Below, piece by piece: positions 36,992-48,775 of a stretch of DNA of 64,000 nucleotides; the first letter of the stretch is position 1, and the number at the start of each line of letters is the position of its first letter. The stretch spans positions 372,001 to 436,000 of the forward strand of contig NZ_CP007770.1 in NCBI RefSeq assembly GCF_000816185.1, written 5' to 3'. The DNA is from Campylobacter insulaenigrae NCTC 12927 (GTDB lineage Bacteria > Campylobacterota > Campylobacteria > Campylobacterales > Campylobacteraceae). The notes under the pieces were generated by a model, which had not been told where the DNA came from, made no database searches, and worked only from the letters and a program-made list of their open reading frames with translations. The translations under genes were made by a program, and so were the position numbers.

Positions 36992-36997
36992 TATAAT
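36992..36997 (+). promoter_or_regulatory. -10 box upstream of the saccharopine-dehydrogenase-like gene
   Basis: TATAAT in the context ATACTATAATAC lies 73 bases before the ATG, giving a leader of about 65 bases with an AAAAGGA ribosome binding site at its end. Confidence 0.55.
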
Positions 36998-37070
36998 ACA
37001 AATTCTTGTTTCAAAAAACATTATTACAAAATAAGTTTTTTGTAATTTTTAAACCGAAAAGGATTTAATA

Positions 37071-38276
37071 ATGAGCAATCTTTTAATCATAGGAGCAGGT
37101 GGTGTTAGCCGTGTGGCGACAATTAAGTGCGCTATGAATAGTGATACTTTTAGTAAAATTACTTTGGCAAGTAGAACTAAAAGCAAATGTGATGAAATAG
37201 CAAAATTTATTAAGGAACGTCTAGGTGTTGAAATTCAGACTGAACAAATTGATGCTGATGATGTTGATGCAGTTGTAAAACTGATTGAAAAAACAAAAGC
37301 ACAAATTTTGCTTAATGTGGCTTTGCCTTATCAAGATCTTTCTTTAATGGATGCATGCATAAAGACTAAAATTCATTATATTGATACTGCTAATTATGAA
37401 CATCCTGATTTAGCTAAATTTGAATATAAAGAACAATGGAAAAGAAATGAAAAATTTAAAGAAGCTGGAATTTTAGGACTTTTAGGAAGTGGTTTTGATC
37501 CAGGAGTTACTAATGTATTTTGCGCATATGCACAACAAAATTTATTTGATGAAATTCATTATATTGATATACTTGATTGTAATGCAGGAGATCATGGTTA
37601 TGCTTTTGCTACAAATTTTAATCCTGAAATAAATTTAAGAGAAGTGTCAGCAAAAGGGCGTTATTGGGAAAATGGAAAATGGATAGAAACAGATCCTATG
37701 CAAATAAAAATGGAGTGGAATTATCCTGAAGTTGGAGTAAAAGATAGTTATCTACTTTATCATGAAGAACTAGAAAGTTTGGTTAAAAATATTAAAGGCT
37801 TGAAAAGAATAAGGTTTTTTATGACTTTTGGACAAAGCTATTTAACTCATATGAAATGTTTAGAAAATGTTGGGATGCTAGGAATTAAACCTATAATGCA
37901 TAAAGGTGTAGAAATAATACCTATAGAATTTTTAAAAACCTTGTTACCAGATCCTGCTAGTTTAGGACCTAGAACCAAAGGTTATACTAATATAGGCTGT
38001 GTTATAAGAGGTATTAAAGATGGAAAAGATAAACAAATTTATATTTATAATGTTTGTAATCACGAGGAATGCTTCAAAGAAACTGGTGCTCAAGCTGTGA
38101 GCTATACAACTGGCGTACCTGCTATGATAGGAGCAAAATTAGTTGCAAAGAAAATTTGGAAAGGACAAGGGGTATTTAATATGGAAGAATTCGATGCTAA
38201 ATATTTCATGGATGAATTAAATATTCAAGGTCTGCCGTGGAAAATTCTTGAAATGACGCCTAGTTTGGGTAGTTGA
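37071..38276 (+). CDS. Carboxynorspermidine dehydrogenase / saccharopine dehydrogenase family
   Basis: The 401-residue protein has an N-terminal Rossmann domain with LLIIGAGGVSRVATIKC (4-20), a central IDTANYEHPD block near 104-113 and a saccharopine-reductase-type C-terminal half. In Campylobacter this family member is the carboxynorspermidine (carboxyspermidine) dehydrogenase, which condenses aspartate semialdehyde with a diamine in the spermidine route. This assignment relies on established work on the C. jejuni homologue; a lysine-pathway role is less likely because asd-derived lysine uses diaminopimelate in these bacteria. The decarboxylase partner gene is not in view. Confidence 0.82.
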   Translation: MSNLLIIGAGGVSRVATIKCAMNSDTFSKITLASRTKSKCDEIAKFIKERLGVEIQTEQIDADDVDAVVKLIEKTKAQILLNVALPYQDLSLMDACIKTKIHYIDTANYEHPDLAKFEYKEQWKRNEKFKEAGILGLLGSGFDPGVTNVFCAYAQQNLFDEIHYIDILDCNAGDHGYAFATNFNPEINLREVSAKGRYWENGKWIETDPMQIKMEWNYPEVGVKDSYLLYHEELESLVKNIKGLKRIRFFMTFGQSYLTHMKCLENVGMLGIKPIMHKGVEIIPIEFLKTLLPDPASLGPRTKGYTNIGCVIRGIKDGKDKQIYIYNVCNHEECFKETGAQAVSYTTGVPAMIGAKLVAKKIWKGQGVFNMEEFDAKYFMDELNIQGLPWKILEMTPSLGS

Positions 38277-38288
38277 TTATTTTAAATA

Positions 38289-38981
38289 ATGCTAGAAATA
38301 CTAAATAATATTGATTGGGAGCCTTTTTTGGTTTCCATAAAGTTGTCTTTTATAACTTGTATTATTTTGTTTTTATTATGCATTTTGCTTGCATATATTT
38401 TTACTTTTAAAAAATTTAAGGCTAAAAATTTTTTAGAAACATTAATAACCTTACCATTGGTGTTACCACCATCTGTCATGGGATTTTATTTATTAGTTTT
38501 ATTTTCAAAATATTCCACAATTGGAAAATTTTTAGAAAAATATTTTAATATTTCATTAGTTTTTACTTTTGAAGGATTAGTTTTAGCTAGCTGTATTTAT
38601 TCATTACCTTTTATGTTTAATCCTCTATATTCTGCTATGCTTGCAGTTCCAAAAAATATTATAGAAGCTAGCTATTCTTTAGGAAAGAGTCCTTATGTCA
38701 CATTAATAAAAATTATTTTGCCAAATATCAAATTGGCGATTTTAAGTGCGTTAATTATTACATTTGCTCACACTATGGGAGAATTTGGGATAGTATTAAT
38801 GATAGGAGGTTCATTGAGTGGAGAAACAAAAGTTGCGAGCATTGCAATTTATGAAAGTATGGAAAATTTAGATTTTTTCACAGCGCATATTTATAGTGCA
38901 ATTTTATTATTTTTTACTTTCATCATTCTTTTTCTCACCTCCTTCCTTAAAAATCTCTCCAATTCTCATTCAACGAATTAA
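38289..38981 (+). CDS. modB: Molybdate ABC transporter permease
   Basis: The 230-residue inner-membrane protein has five or six hydrophobic segments and matches ModB. The permease-ATPase contact loop is EASYSLGKSPYVTLIKIILPN (roughly 124-144), with the E-A-A-x3-G pattern, and LPLVLPPSVMGFYLLVLF (about 56-73) is characteristic of molybdate and tungstate permeases. It is 12 bases after the previous gene, without modA or modC on either side. It would need a binding protein and ATPase from elsewhere. Molybdate supply would serve the TorA-like reductase. It ends 0.55 kb before the rRNA operon. Confidence 0.85.
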   Translation: MLEILNNIDWEPFLVSIKLSFITCIILFLLCILLAYIFTFKKFKAKNFLETLITLPLVLPPSVMGFYLLVLFSKYSTIGKFLEKYFNISLVFTFEGLVLASCIYSLPFMFNPLYSAMLAVPKNIIEASYSLGKSPYVTLIKIILPNIKLAILSALIITFAHTMGEFGIVLMIGGSLSGETKVASIAIYESMENLDFFTAHIYSAILLFFTFIILFLTSFLKNLSNSHSTN

Positions 38982-39270
38982 TCACATTAATCATTTAACT
39001 TAACGATACAAATTATTTATCCAAACAAACTATAAAATTAAAATAAAATCTAAGTATACCTTATATTAATTATTCACTTACTTCTTTGAAGTAAAATCAA
39101 ACTATAAAACAAAAAAAACAATAAATTGATTTAATAAAATAACTTGGATAAATTTATCTCCCCCCCCATTTCTTTTTTAACTACACCATAATGTCAAATT
39201 TCTTTATTATATTATTTTTATCACTTAATTAATCTATCACATAGTTAATTAAACTTTAAGCTTTTATAGC

Positions 39271-39276
39271 TATAAT
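39271..39276 (+). promoter_or_regulatory. Candidate -10 box of the rRNA operon
   Basis: TATAAT in TATAGCTATAAT lies about 70 bases before the boxA-like element, a spacing suitable for a leader with antitermination. Other AT-rich matches upstream make it uncertain. Confidence 0.45.
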
Positions 39277-39344
39277 TTCATTTCCTTTTTTGAAAAAAGG
39301 GTTCTAAAAATTACGATTTAAAATCATCATAATTTTTATATTTG

Positions 39345-39360
39345 TTCTTTAAATTATTAA
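39345..39360 (+). promoter_or_regulatory. boxA-like antitermination element, leader copy
   Basis: TTCTTTAAATTATTAA, preceded by TTTG, resembles boxA (TGCTCTTTAACA) in its TTCTTTAA core. The identical 16 bases recur in the 16S-23S spacer at 41606-41621. The pair is what NusB-NusE antitermination complexes use in rRNA operons. Confidence 0.6.
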
Positions 39361-39383
39361 TTATTGTTAATCAAATCTTATAG

Positions 39384-39418
39384 TCAATCTTTGAAATCTA
39401 AATAAGTGATCGATTGAG
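39384..39418 (+). repeat. Left arm of the 16S precursor processing stem
   Basis: Bases 39385-39402 (CAATCTTTGAAATCTAAA) are the exact reverse complement of 41111-41128, and GATCGATTGAG (39408-39418) pairs with CTCAATCATC at 41097-41106 with one bulge. The stem encloses 16S, as expected for RNase III cleavage. Confidence 0.75.
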
Positions 39419-39537
39419 CCAGAGATAGATTAAATCTATCACTAATAATTAAAATTATAAATTACATGAATATTCATTATTTTGTAATTTTTAAATTTTA
39501 CTTTTTCTTTGAAGAAAAAGATTAAACTTATCTATAT

Positions 39538-41053
<1,516 letters not shown>

Positions 41054-41096
41054 AGAGTACAAACTGATAAGTCTCACAACTATCAGTTCATATAAA

Positions 41097-41129
41097 CTCA
41101 ATCATCCTTGTTTAGATTTCAAAGATTGA
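41097..41129 (+). repeat. Right arm of the 16S precursor processing stem
   Basis: This pairs with 39384-39418 (18 bp perfect plus a second bulged helix). It lies between the 16S end and tRNA-Ala. Confidence 0.75.
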
Positions 41130-41144
41130 TGAAAAGCTAATTTT

Positions 41145-41220
41145 GGGGAATTAGCTCAGCTGGGAGAGCGCCTGCTTTGCACGCAGGAGGTCAGCGGTTC
41201 GATCCCGCTATTCTCCACCA
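41145..41220 (+). tRNA. tRNA-Ala (anticodon UGC)
   Basis: Acceptor GGGGAAT pairs with ATTCTCC (G-U included), the anticodon loop is TTTGCAC and CCA is encoded. It is the first spacer tRNA of the rRNA operon. Confidence 0.97.
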
Positions 41221-41226
41221 TGATAA

Positions 41227-41303
41227 GGGCCTATAGCTCAGCTGGTTAGAGTGCACCCCTGATAAGGGTGAGGTCACAAGTTCAAGTCTTGTTAGGCCCA
41301 CCA
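41227..41303 (+). tRNA. tRNA-Ile (anticodon GAU)
   Basis: Acceptor GGGCCTA pairs with TAGGCCC, the anticodon loop is CTGATAA and CCA is encoded. It is the second spacer tRNA, 6 bases after tRNA-Ala. Confidence 0.97.
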
Positions 41304-41605
41304 TAAAAAGATTTGTTTATCAATGATGATAAAAGTTTTAAAACTTAAAATAAGTATATATTTATCTAGTTAAGATATTGAATTTTATTTAATAGTTGTC
41401 CTATAAAAATTAAGTTTAATTATTTAAATATTATTTTTAATTCTAATATACACTTATTTTAGGTTTTAAGACCTAAAATAAATAAATACTTATTCAATAG
41501 AGTTTTTATTTAACGTTATTTAAATTATTATTGTTAAGAGTCACAAGCAAGTTTTAATAAAAACAATTTTACAGGACTTGTTAAAGAATAATGCTGAACT
41601 ATCTT

Positions 41606-41621
41606 TTCTTTAAATTATTAA
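41606..41621 (+). promoter_or_regulatory. boxA-like antitermination element, spacer copy
   Basis: The 16 bases are identical to the leader copy at 39345-39360. It precedes 23S, where rRNA operons commonly carry a second boxA. Confidence 0.6.
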
Positions 41622-41709
41622 AGATAAGTTTTAAACTCACGACTTATATTTATTTATAAGTGTTTAAATGCTTTCCGTCTTAAGATAGTAAAGTTTTATT
41701 GTAAAAGCT

Positions 41710-41727
41710 TTAACAAGGAAGTGATGC
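41710..41727 (+). repeat. Left arm of the 23S precursor processing stem
   Basis: TTAACAAGGAAGTGATGC is the exact reverse complement of 44663-44680, so an 18 bp helix closes the 23S precursor, a typical RNase III substrate. Confidence 0.85.
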
Positions 41728-41750
41728 GTTTTAGAATGAATCTAATAAAA

Positions 41751-44657
<2,907 letters not shown>

Positions 44658-44662
44658 ATAAA

Positions 44663-44680
44663 GCATCACTTCCTTGTTAA
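44663..44680 (+). repeat. Right arm of the 23S precursor processing stem
   Basis: This pairs perfectly over 18 bp with 41710-41727, just after the 23S end. Confidence 0.85.
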
Positions 44681-44772
44681 GGTTTTTTATAATCTTAAAA
44701 GAAAATGTTTTTTTAAACTTGCTCTTAACATTGTTTTTTAAGTATTCTTAGTTTAGAATATTTAAATAACAA

Positions 44773-44891
44773 TGTCCGTGATTATACAGATGTGGAGACG
44801 CCTTGTCCCATCCCGAACCAAGAAGCTAAGCACATCGTGGGTGATGATACTACGCCTTACTGGCAGGGGGAAAGTAGCTCATTGCGGACTT
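44773..44891 (+). rRNA. 5S ribosomal RNA
   Basis: About 119 bases from TGTCCGTGATTATACAG to CATTGCGGACTT. The terminal helix GTCCG/CGGAC closes, and the conserved GAGACGCCTTGTCCCATCCCG and CGAACC stretch is present. It ends the operon. No clear terminator hairpin follows; a weak AATAAGA/TCTTATT stem lies at 44954-44980. Confidence 0.93.
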
Positions 44892-45142
44892 GTTAATTCT
44901 TCTACTACTTATTTTAGCTTATTGATATTTTTATTAAAGCAAAATGATATTATAATAAGAAATGAATTTAATCTCTTATTGAGTAAAGCTTTTTTATGAT
45001 TTATAAGTTTATATTCTAGGTATTTTTTAAGATTAGTTTATTAGCAAGATATATTGAAATTGTTTTTATATAAGTGGGTTTTTGTTTTTAGAGTATAAAA
45101 GCTATGATTTATTAGTAACTTAGAATAGTATAAATTTATTTA

Positions 45143-46121
45143 TTATATTTTTTTTACAATAGTTTTATAAAGATGTGTTAAATCTTCTATTTTAAGTTTT
45201 ATGTTTAATTCTATTAGTTCTTCTTGAAATATAGGTGTGTTAAAAGCAGTAATCCCACCAAGTTTTATGAAAACTTTGTACAAGACTATTATCTTTGAAA
45301 TCATGAGAAAATTTCCAAGGTTTTATATCAGTATTATAATGTATTATTTTTAAATTTGATAATGCATATTCATGTTGTTTTCTTGTGTATCTAATCATAT
45401 AATTTTCATCTTCACATTTGAAGGTTACATTTTGCATTAGGGAAAATCTTACAAAATTCCATTCTAATGGTAATAAATAAATTTTATCTTTAAATATAAT
45501 GTTTAATATATCTTGATCGCAAAAGATAGGATCGTATAATTTTAAAAATTCTAAAGCTTGTTTTTTTATATTTGCTTTTTTCCATTCTTTTAGGTTAAGT
45601 AATAAAAAACCAGTGTTAAAATGATAATTTGGATTTAATTTTATATTTTCTTCATTATTTTTAGCTTGAATTATATGGTTTAGCATATATATAGAATCAA
45701 GAACACAAGCACCAAATTTATCTTTTAGATCAAGTGAAAAAAGTTCGCTAATATCGTCAACAACCAACATATCAACATCAAGATATAAGCATACATCAGC
45801 ATTAATGAATTTATCTATATAAAATCTTAAATATGTTGGATGATTTTTATTGTTTTCAAAACCCCAAGCTCTAGCATTTTGAAATTCGTTATTTTTTACT
45901 TTATGTATACTAATTTTACATGGGATAATTTTATTTAATTCTTGCTCACAAAATAGTTAATTTTATTTAAATCATTTTTTGGATATAAAATCACTTGTTA
46001 TATGAAAAATAATTTTATTATTTAGTATTTTTTCTTTACTTATGTTTTTTACTATACTATGAATTAAAACAGATAAATATTTTATATAATTGTCATCACA
46101 ACAAAAGATTATATTTAACAT
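45143..46121 (-). pseudogene. Family 8 glycosyltransferase (LgtC-like), broken by three frameshifts
   Basis: Read from ATG at 46121 (AAAGG upstream), the product starts MLNIIFCCDDNYIKYLSVLI, the GT8 opening, and later has the D-V-D metal motif in YLDVDML and YHFNTGFLLLNL, a GT8 substrate block. The frame stops at TGA 45972-45974. Between about 45946 and 45980 the reading is restored only by removing an A from an A6 run and adding a T to a T4 run. An extra T in a T4 run near 45242-45245 cuts off the last 32 codons, which run to TAA at 45143-45145. GT8 enzymes add galactose or glucose to lipooligosaccharide. The intact middle part alone (45240-45770) could not make a complete enzyme. Confidence 0.8.
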
Positions 46122-46198
46122 TTTTACCTTTATTTCTTTTAAAAATTAAACTATATTCTTATTAATACAGTTTAAAATTAGAATTTGTGTAAATTTAC

Positions 46199-46204
46199 TA
46201 TAAT
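46199..46204 (+). promoter_or_regulatory. -10 box almost touching the helicase start codon
   Basis: TATAAT ends 5 bases before the ATG at 46210, with no ribosome binding site between. Transcription would start at or next to the ATG, giving a leaderless message. Confidence 0.45.
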
Positions 46205-46209
46205 TTTAA

Positions 46210-47547
46210 ATGGTTTTAGAAAGATTAATTGCATGTCTTGATACTGGTAATGTTTTTTTAAGTGGAGGTGCTGGTGTTGGTAAAACGCATCTTGTTTTAG
46301 AATTGATAAAGTTTTATAGATCTAAGGGAAAAGTAGTAATAGTTTTAGGATCAACTGCTATTAGTGCTTATGCATTGGGAGGTATTACTCTACATAGTTT
46401 TTTTGCATTTAAAAGATGTCAAAATTACAACGAACTTTATTATGAAGATAGAAAACAAAAAGATAAATTAGATAAATTGAGACGAATTTTAAAACAATGT
46501 GATTTATTAATCATTGATGAAATCTCTATGGTAAGTTCTTGGCATATGGAAATGATTTATTATAGATTAAATTATTTTGAATTTAATGGTAAATTATTAT
46601 TAGTTGGAGATTTTTTTCAACTTCCTCCAGTGATAAACAAAAATTATTCTCAATCTTTATTTCAAGATAGCTATTACGCTTTTTCATCTCATATATGGCA
46701 AGAATTTAAATTGCAATATGCAAAATTATCATTTCCAAAAAGAACTGATGATAAAAAATTTTATGAATATTTATTTCATATAAGAATTGGGGAGATAGAT
46801 TTTGAAACAATAAATTATTTTAAAATGATGTTAATAAATAAAAATAAGCTAATGTCTTATGAAGATGAGTATACATTACTGTGTGCAACAAATAAAAAAA
46901 CAAATTATATAAATGAAAGAAAATTAAAAATTTTAAATACAAGTGAAATAATATTTGATGCAAAATATGAAAAAATTGATTTAAGTTTAGATGATAAAAC
47001 TTTAAATCAATGGATTGAAGGATTAAATTCAATGTTTCATTTGAAGGTTAAAATAGGTGCTAAAATTATTTTTTGTGTAAATAATAAAGAAGAAGGATAC
47101 TTTAATGGAGAACAAGGAAAAATTATAGATTTTATATATGAAGATAATGAATGTTTAATTCTTATAGAAAAAAATAATGAAGATATTATTAAATTAAGAC
47201 CTTATGAGTACACTTTTGAAGATTATATTATAAAAGATAATGAAAAAATTGAAGTGAGTATAAAGGCCAAATTTATACAATATCCTATAAAATTAGCTTA
47301 TGCTATAACTATACATAAGTCTCAAGGAATGAGTATAGATAAATTGATATGTGATATTGATGGAATTTTTGAAAAAGGACAATTGTATGTGTGTTTATCA
47401 AGAGCAATTAATCCTAAAAATTTAAAGATTACTTACAATCATCAACTTCCTTTTGAAGATTATTTTTTAAAGGCTTTAAAATATGATAAAAATGTAAAAA
47501 GGTTTTATCAAGAGCAAAAATTTGTTGATTTAGAAAAAGGATTATAA
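46210..47547 (+). CDS. Pif1/RecD-like superfamily 1 helicase
   Basis: The 445-residue protein is a superfamily 1B DNA helicase. Walker A is GGAGVGKT (19-26), Walker B LLIIDEISMVS (near 98-108), motif III GDFFQLPPV (near 136-144), and motif V/VI AYAITIHKSQGMSIDKL with VCLSRA near 380-410. It is about the size of bacterial Pif1-like proteins, which unwind G-quadruplexes or forked DNA. The ATG has no upstream ribosome binding site. It is one base before the next gene and lies divergently from the broken glycosyltransferase. A similar gene stands near secA in C. jejuni. Role in the cell is not known. Confidence 0.85.
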   Translation: MVLERLIACLDTGNVFLSGGAGVGKTHLVLELIKFYRSKGKVVIVLGSTAISAYALGGITLHSFFAFKRCQNYNELYYEDRKQKDKLDKLRRILKQCDLLIIDEISMVSSWHMEMIYYRLNYFEFNGKLLLVGDFFQLPPVINKNYSQSLFQDSYYAFSSHIWQEFKLQYAKLSFPKRTDDKKFYEYLFHIRIGEIDFETINYFKMMLINKNKLMSYEDEYTLLCATNKKTNYINERKLKILNTSEIIFDAKYEKIDLSLDDKTLNQWIEGLNSMFHLKVKIGAKIIFCVNNKEEGYFNGEQGKIIDFIYEDNECLILIEKNNEDIIKLRPYEYTFEDYIIKDNEKIEVSIKAKFIQYPIKLAYAITIHKSQGMSIDKLICDIDGIFEKGQLYVCLSRAINPKNLKITYNHQLPFEDYFLKALKYDKNVKRFYQEQKFVDLEKGL

Positions 47548-47548
47548 A

Positions 47549-48151
47549 ATGAAAATATTTATTTTGTGTATTTTTGCCGTGTTGTATTCTGTAGCAGATA
47601 CTATAAGCATTGAGAAATTTAAGACAGATTTATATTCAAAAACAGGAAGTAATATTTTAAAAAAAATAGAATTAGATTTGGAATTTGAAGGTAATAAACT
47701 AGAGGAAAATAAAATCAAAGATGCTTTAAATACTATTATTTCAAGTTACTTTTATGAAGATTTGTTTACAGAGGTTGGAAAGAATAATTTCAAAGAAACT
47801 TTATTAAAATTTAGCAACAAAAAGTATAAAACACAAATAGAATATATTTATATTATCAGAGTTAATTCTATAAAAGAATTTGATATGGAAGAATTAAAAA
47901 AAATTCTAAAAGATAATCTTAAATTAGATGAAGAAGCTAGTGATTTTCAAGAATTACCGCTTCAGCAAAAAAATATAAGGCAAGATGTAAATGAAACTAA
48001 GATGAATGATATCAATTTAAGCAATGATAAGAATACTAGTGTTAACAAAGAAGCAAATGTAAGCAAAGAAGCTATGGATATGATTTTAAAAACTATGGAA
48101 GATGCACAAAAACAAATGCTCTTGCCACATAAAAATGAGGAATTATTTTAA
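47549..48151 (+). CDS. Uncharacterised secreted protein
   Basis: I do not recognise this 200-residue protein. It has a probable Sec signal peptide (about 1-17, MKIFILCIFAVLYSVAD). The body (about 20-130) is charged and probably alpha/beta, with TEVGKNNFKETLLKFSNKKY near 69-88 and a weak resemblance in layout to FliL-type periplasmic domains, too weak to name it. The last 70 residues are Asn/Lys/Glu-rich and probably disordered. It starts one base after the helicase stop (AAAAGGATTATAA overlap supplies a ribosome binding site) and its stop overlaps that of the convergent lolA by four bases. Confidence 0.7.
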   Translation: MKIFILCIFAVLYSVADTISIEKFKTDLYSKTGSNILKKIELDLEFEGNKLEENKIKDALNTIISSYFYEDLFTEVGKNNFKETLLKFSNKKYKTQIEYIYIIRVNSIKEFDMEELKKILKDNLKLDEEASDFQELPLQQKNIRQDVNETKMNDINLSNDKNTSVNKEANVSKEAMDMILKTMEDAQKQMLLPHKNEELF

Positions 48152-48657
48152 TTATTTACTATATCGTAGTGGTTTGGAATTTTTGGTATAAATTTTTTTT
48201 CATCTATTTTTTCATCTATTTTTTGATTAAAGAGATAGATTGCAACAGAATTTTGCAGTTCGTCTGTATAAGAAATATTTGAAATTTTATTATTCTTAAA
48301 ATTAATCTTATATTTTACATTTTCATAATTTGCTTCGTATGTTTCTTCAGTGATTTTTTTGGCTTTTTTAAAAATTTGTTGAAGATTTGGTAAATTTTGA
48401 ATTTTTGTGAAAATTACTTGTTCTAATTGAGGCTCAATAATTGTTATTTCATGTTGATTAATATAAATTTGTTTGGAATTAGGATAAATATAATTCCAAA
48501 ATGCTTTATTTTGAGAAATAATAAAATTTCCTTTGTATTCTATAGAAGAATTGTTATTGTATACTTTTTGTATGAAATCACTGCTAAAATTTTTGAAATT
48601 AATATCAAAAGCTAAAAGTTGTGAGAAGATAAAAATAAGTACGAATAAATATTTCAT
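48148..48657 (-). CDS. lolA: Outer-membrane lipoprotein carrier protein LolA
   Basis: LolA ferries lipoproteins across the periplasm from LolCDE to the outer membrane. The 169-residue protein has a signal peptide (1-17, ending LLA) and the LolA-type half-barrel: FSSDFIQKVYNNNSSIEYKGNF (near 24-45) with ISQNKAFWNYIYPN, and NKISNISYTDELQN near 128-141. Length is somewhat short, but LolA of epsilonproteobacteria is usually of this size. It is divergent from secA, as in C. jejuni. No LolB is visible, in line with this group. Confidence 0.85.
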   Translation of the reverse strand: MKYLFVLIFIFSQLLAFDINFKNFSSDFIQKVYNNNSSIEYKGNFIISQNKAFWNYIYPNSKQIYINQHEITIIEPQLEQVIFTKIQNLPNLQQIFKKAKKITEETYEANYENVKYKINFKNNKISNISYTDELQNSVAIYLFNQKIDEKIDEKKFIPKIPNHYDIVNN

Positions 48658-48738
48658 ATATAGACCTTTTATATTTTTTTAATTGTACAAAATTTATACA
48701 AACAAAGGATTTTTATATAGTTCTAAAATAAAATAAGA

Positions 48739-48744
48739 TATAAT
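48739..48744 (+). promoter_or_regulatory. -10 box of secA
   Basis: TATAAT lies 31 bases before the secA ATG in the gap divergent from lolA; GCAAAGGCAAGAA provides the ribosome binding site. Confidence 0.55.
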
Positions 48745-48775
48745 CTTAGCTCATAATTTTAAGCAAAGGCAAGAA

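Larger units (their letters stand above)
38982..39537 (+). promoter_or_regulatory. rRNA operon upstream and leader region
   Basis: This 556-base gap carries no gene. It contains two AAACTATAAAA motifs (around 39029 and 39102), a run of eight C at 39160-39167, a candidate -10 box TATAAT at 39271-39276, a boxA-like element at 39345-39360, and the left half of the 16S processing stem at 39384-39418. The start point of transcription is a guess. Confidence 0.6.
41304..41750 (+). other. 16S-23S spacer after tRNA-Ile
   Basis: This 447-base non-coding spacer holds an 11 bp hairpin at 41454-41481 (TTATTTTAGGT stem), the second boxA-like copy at 41606-41621, and the left arm of the 23S processing stem at 41710-41727. 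I see no gene. Confidence 0.75.

Noticed and set aside
44892-45142. Small gene or regulatory RNA after 5S
   Set aside because: It is AT-rich with no convincing frame, promoter or strong hairpin.
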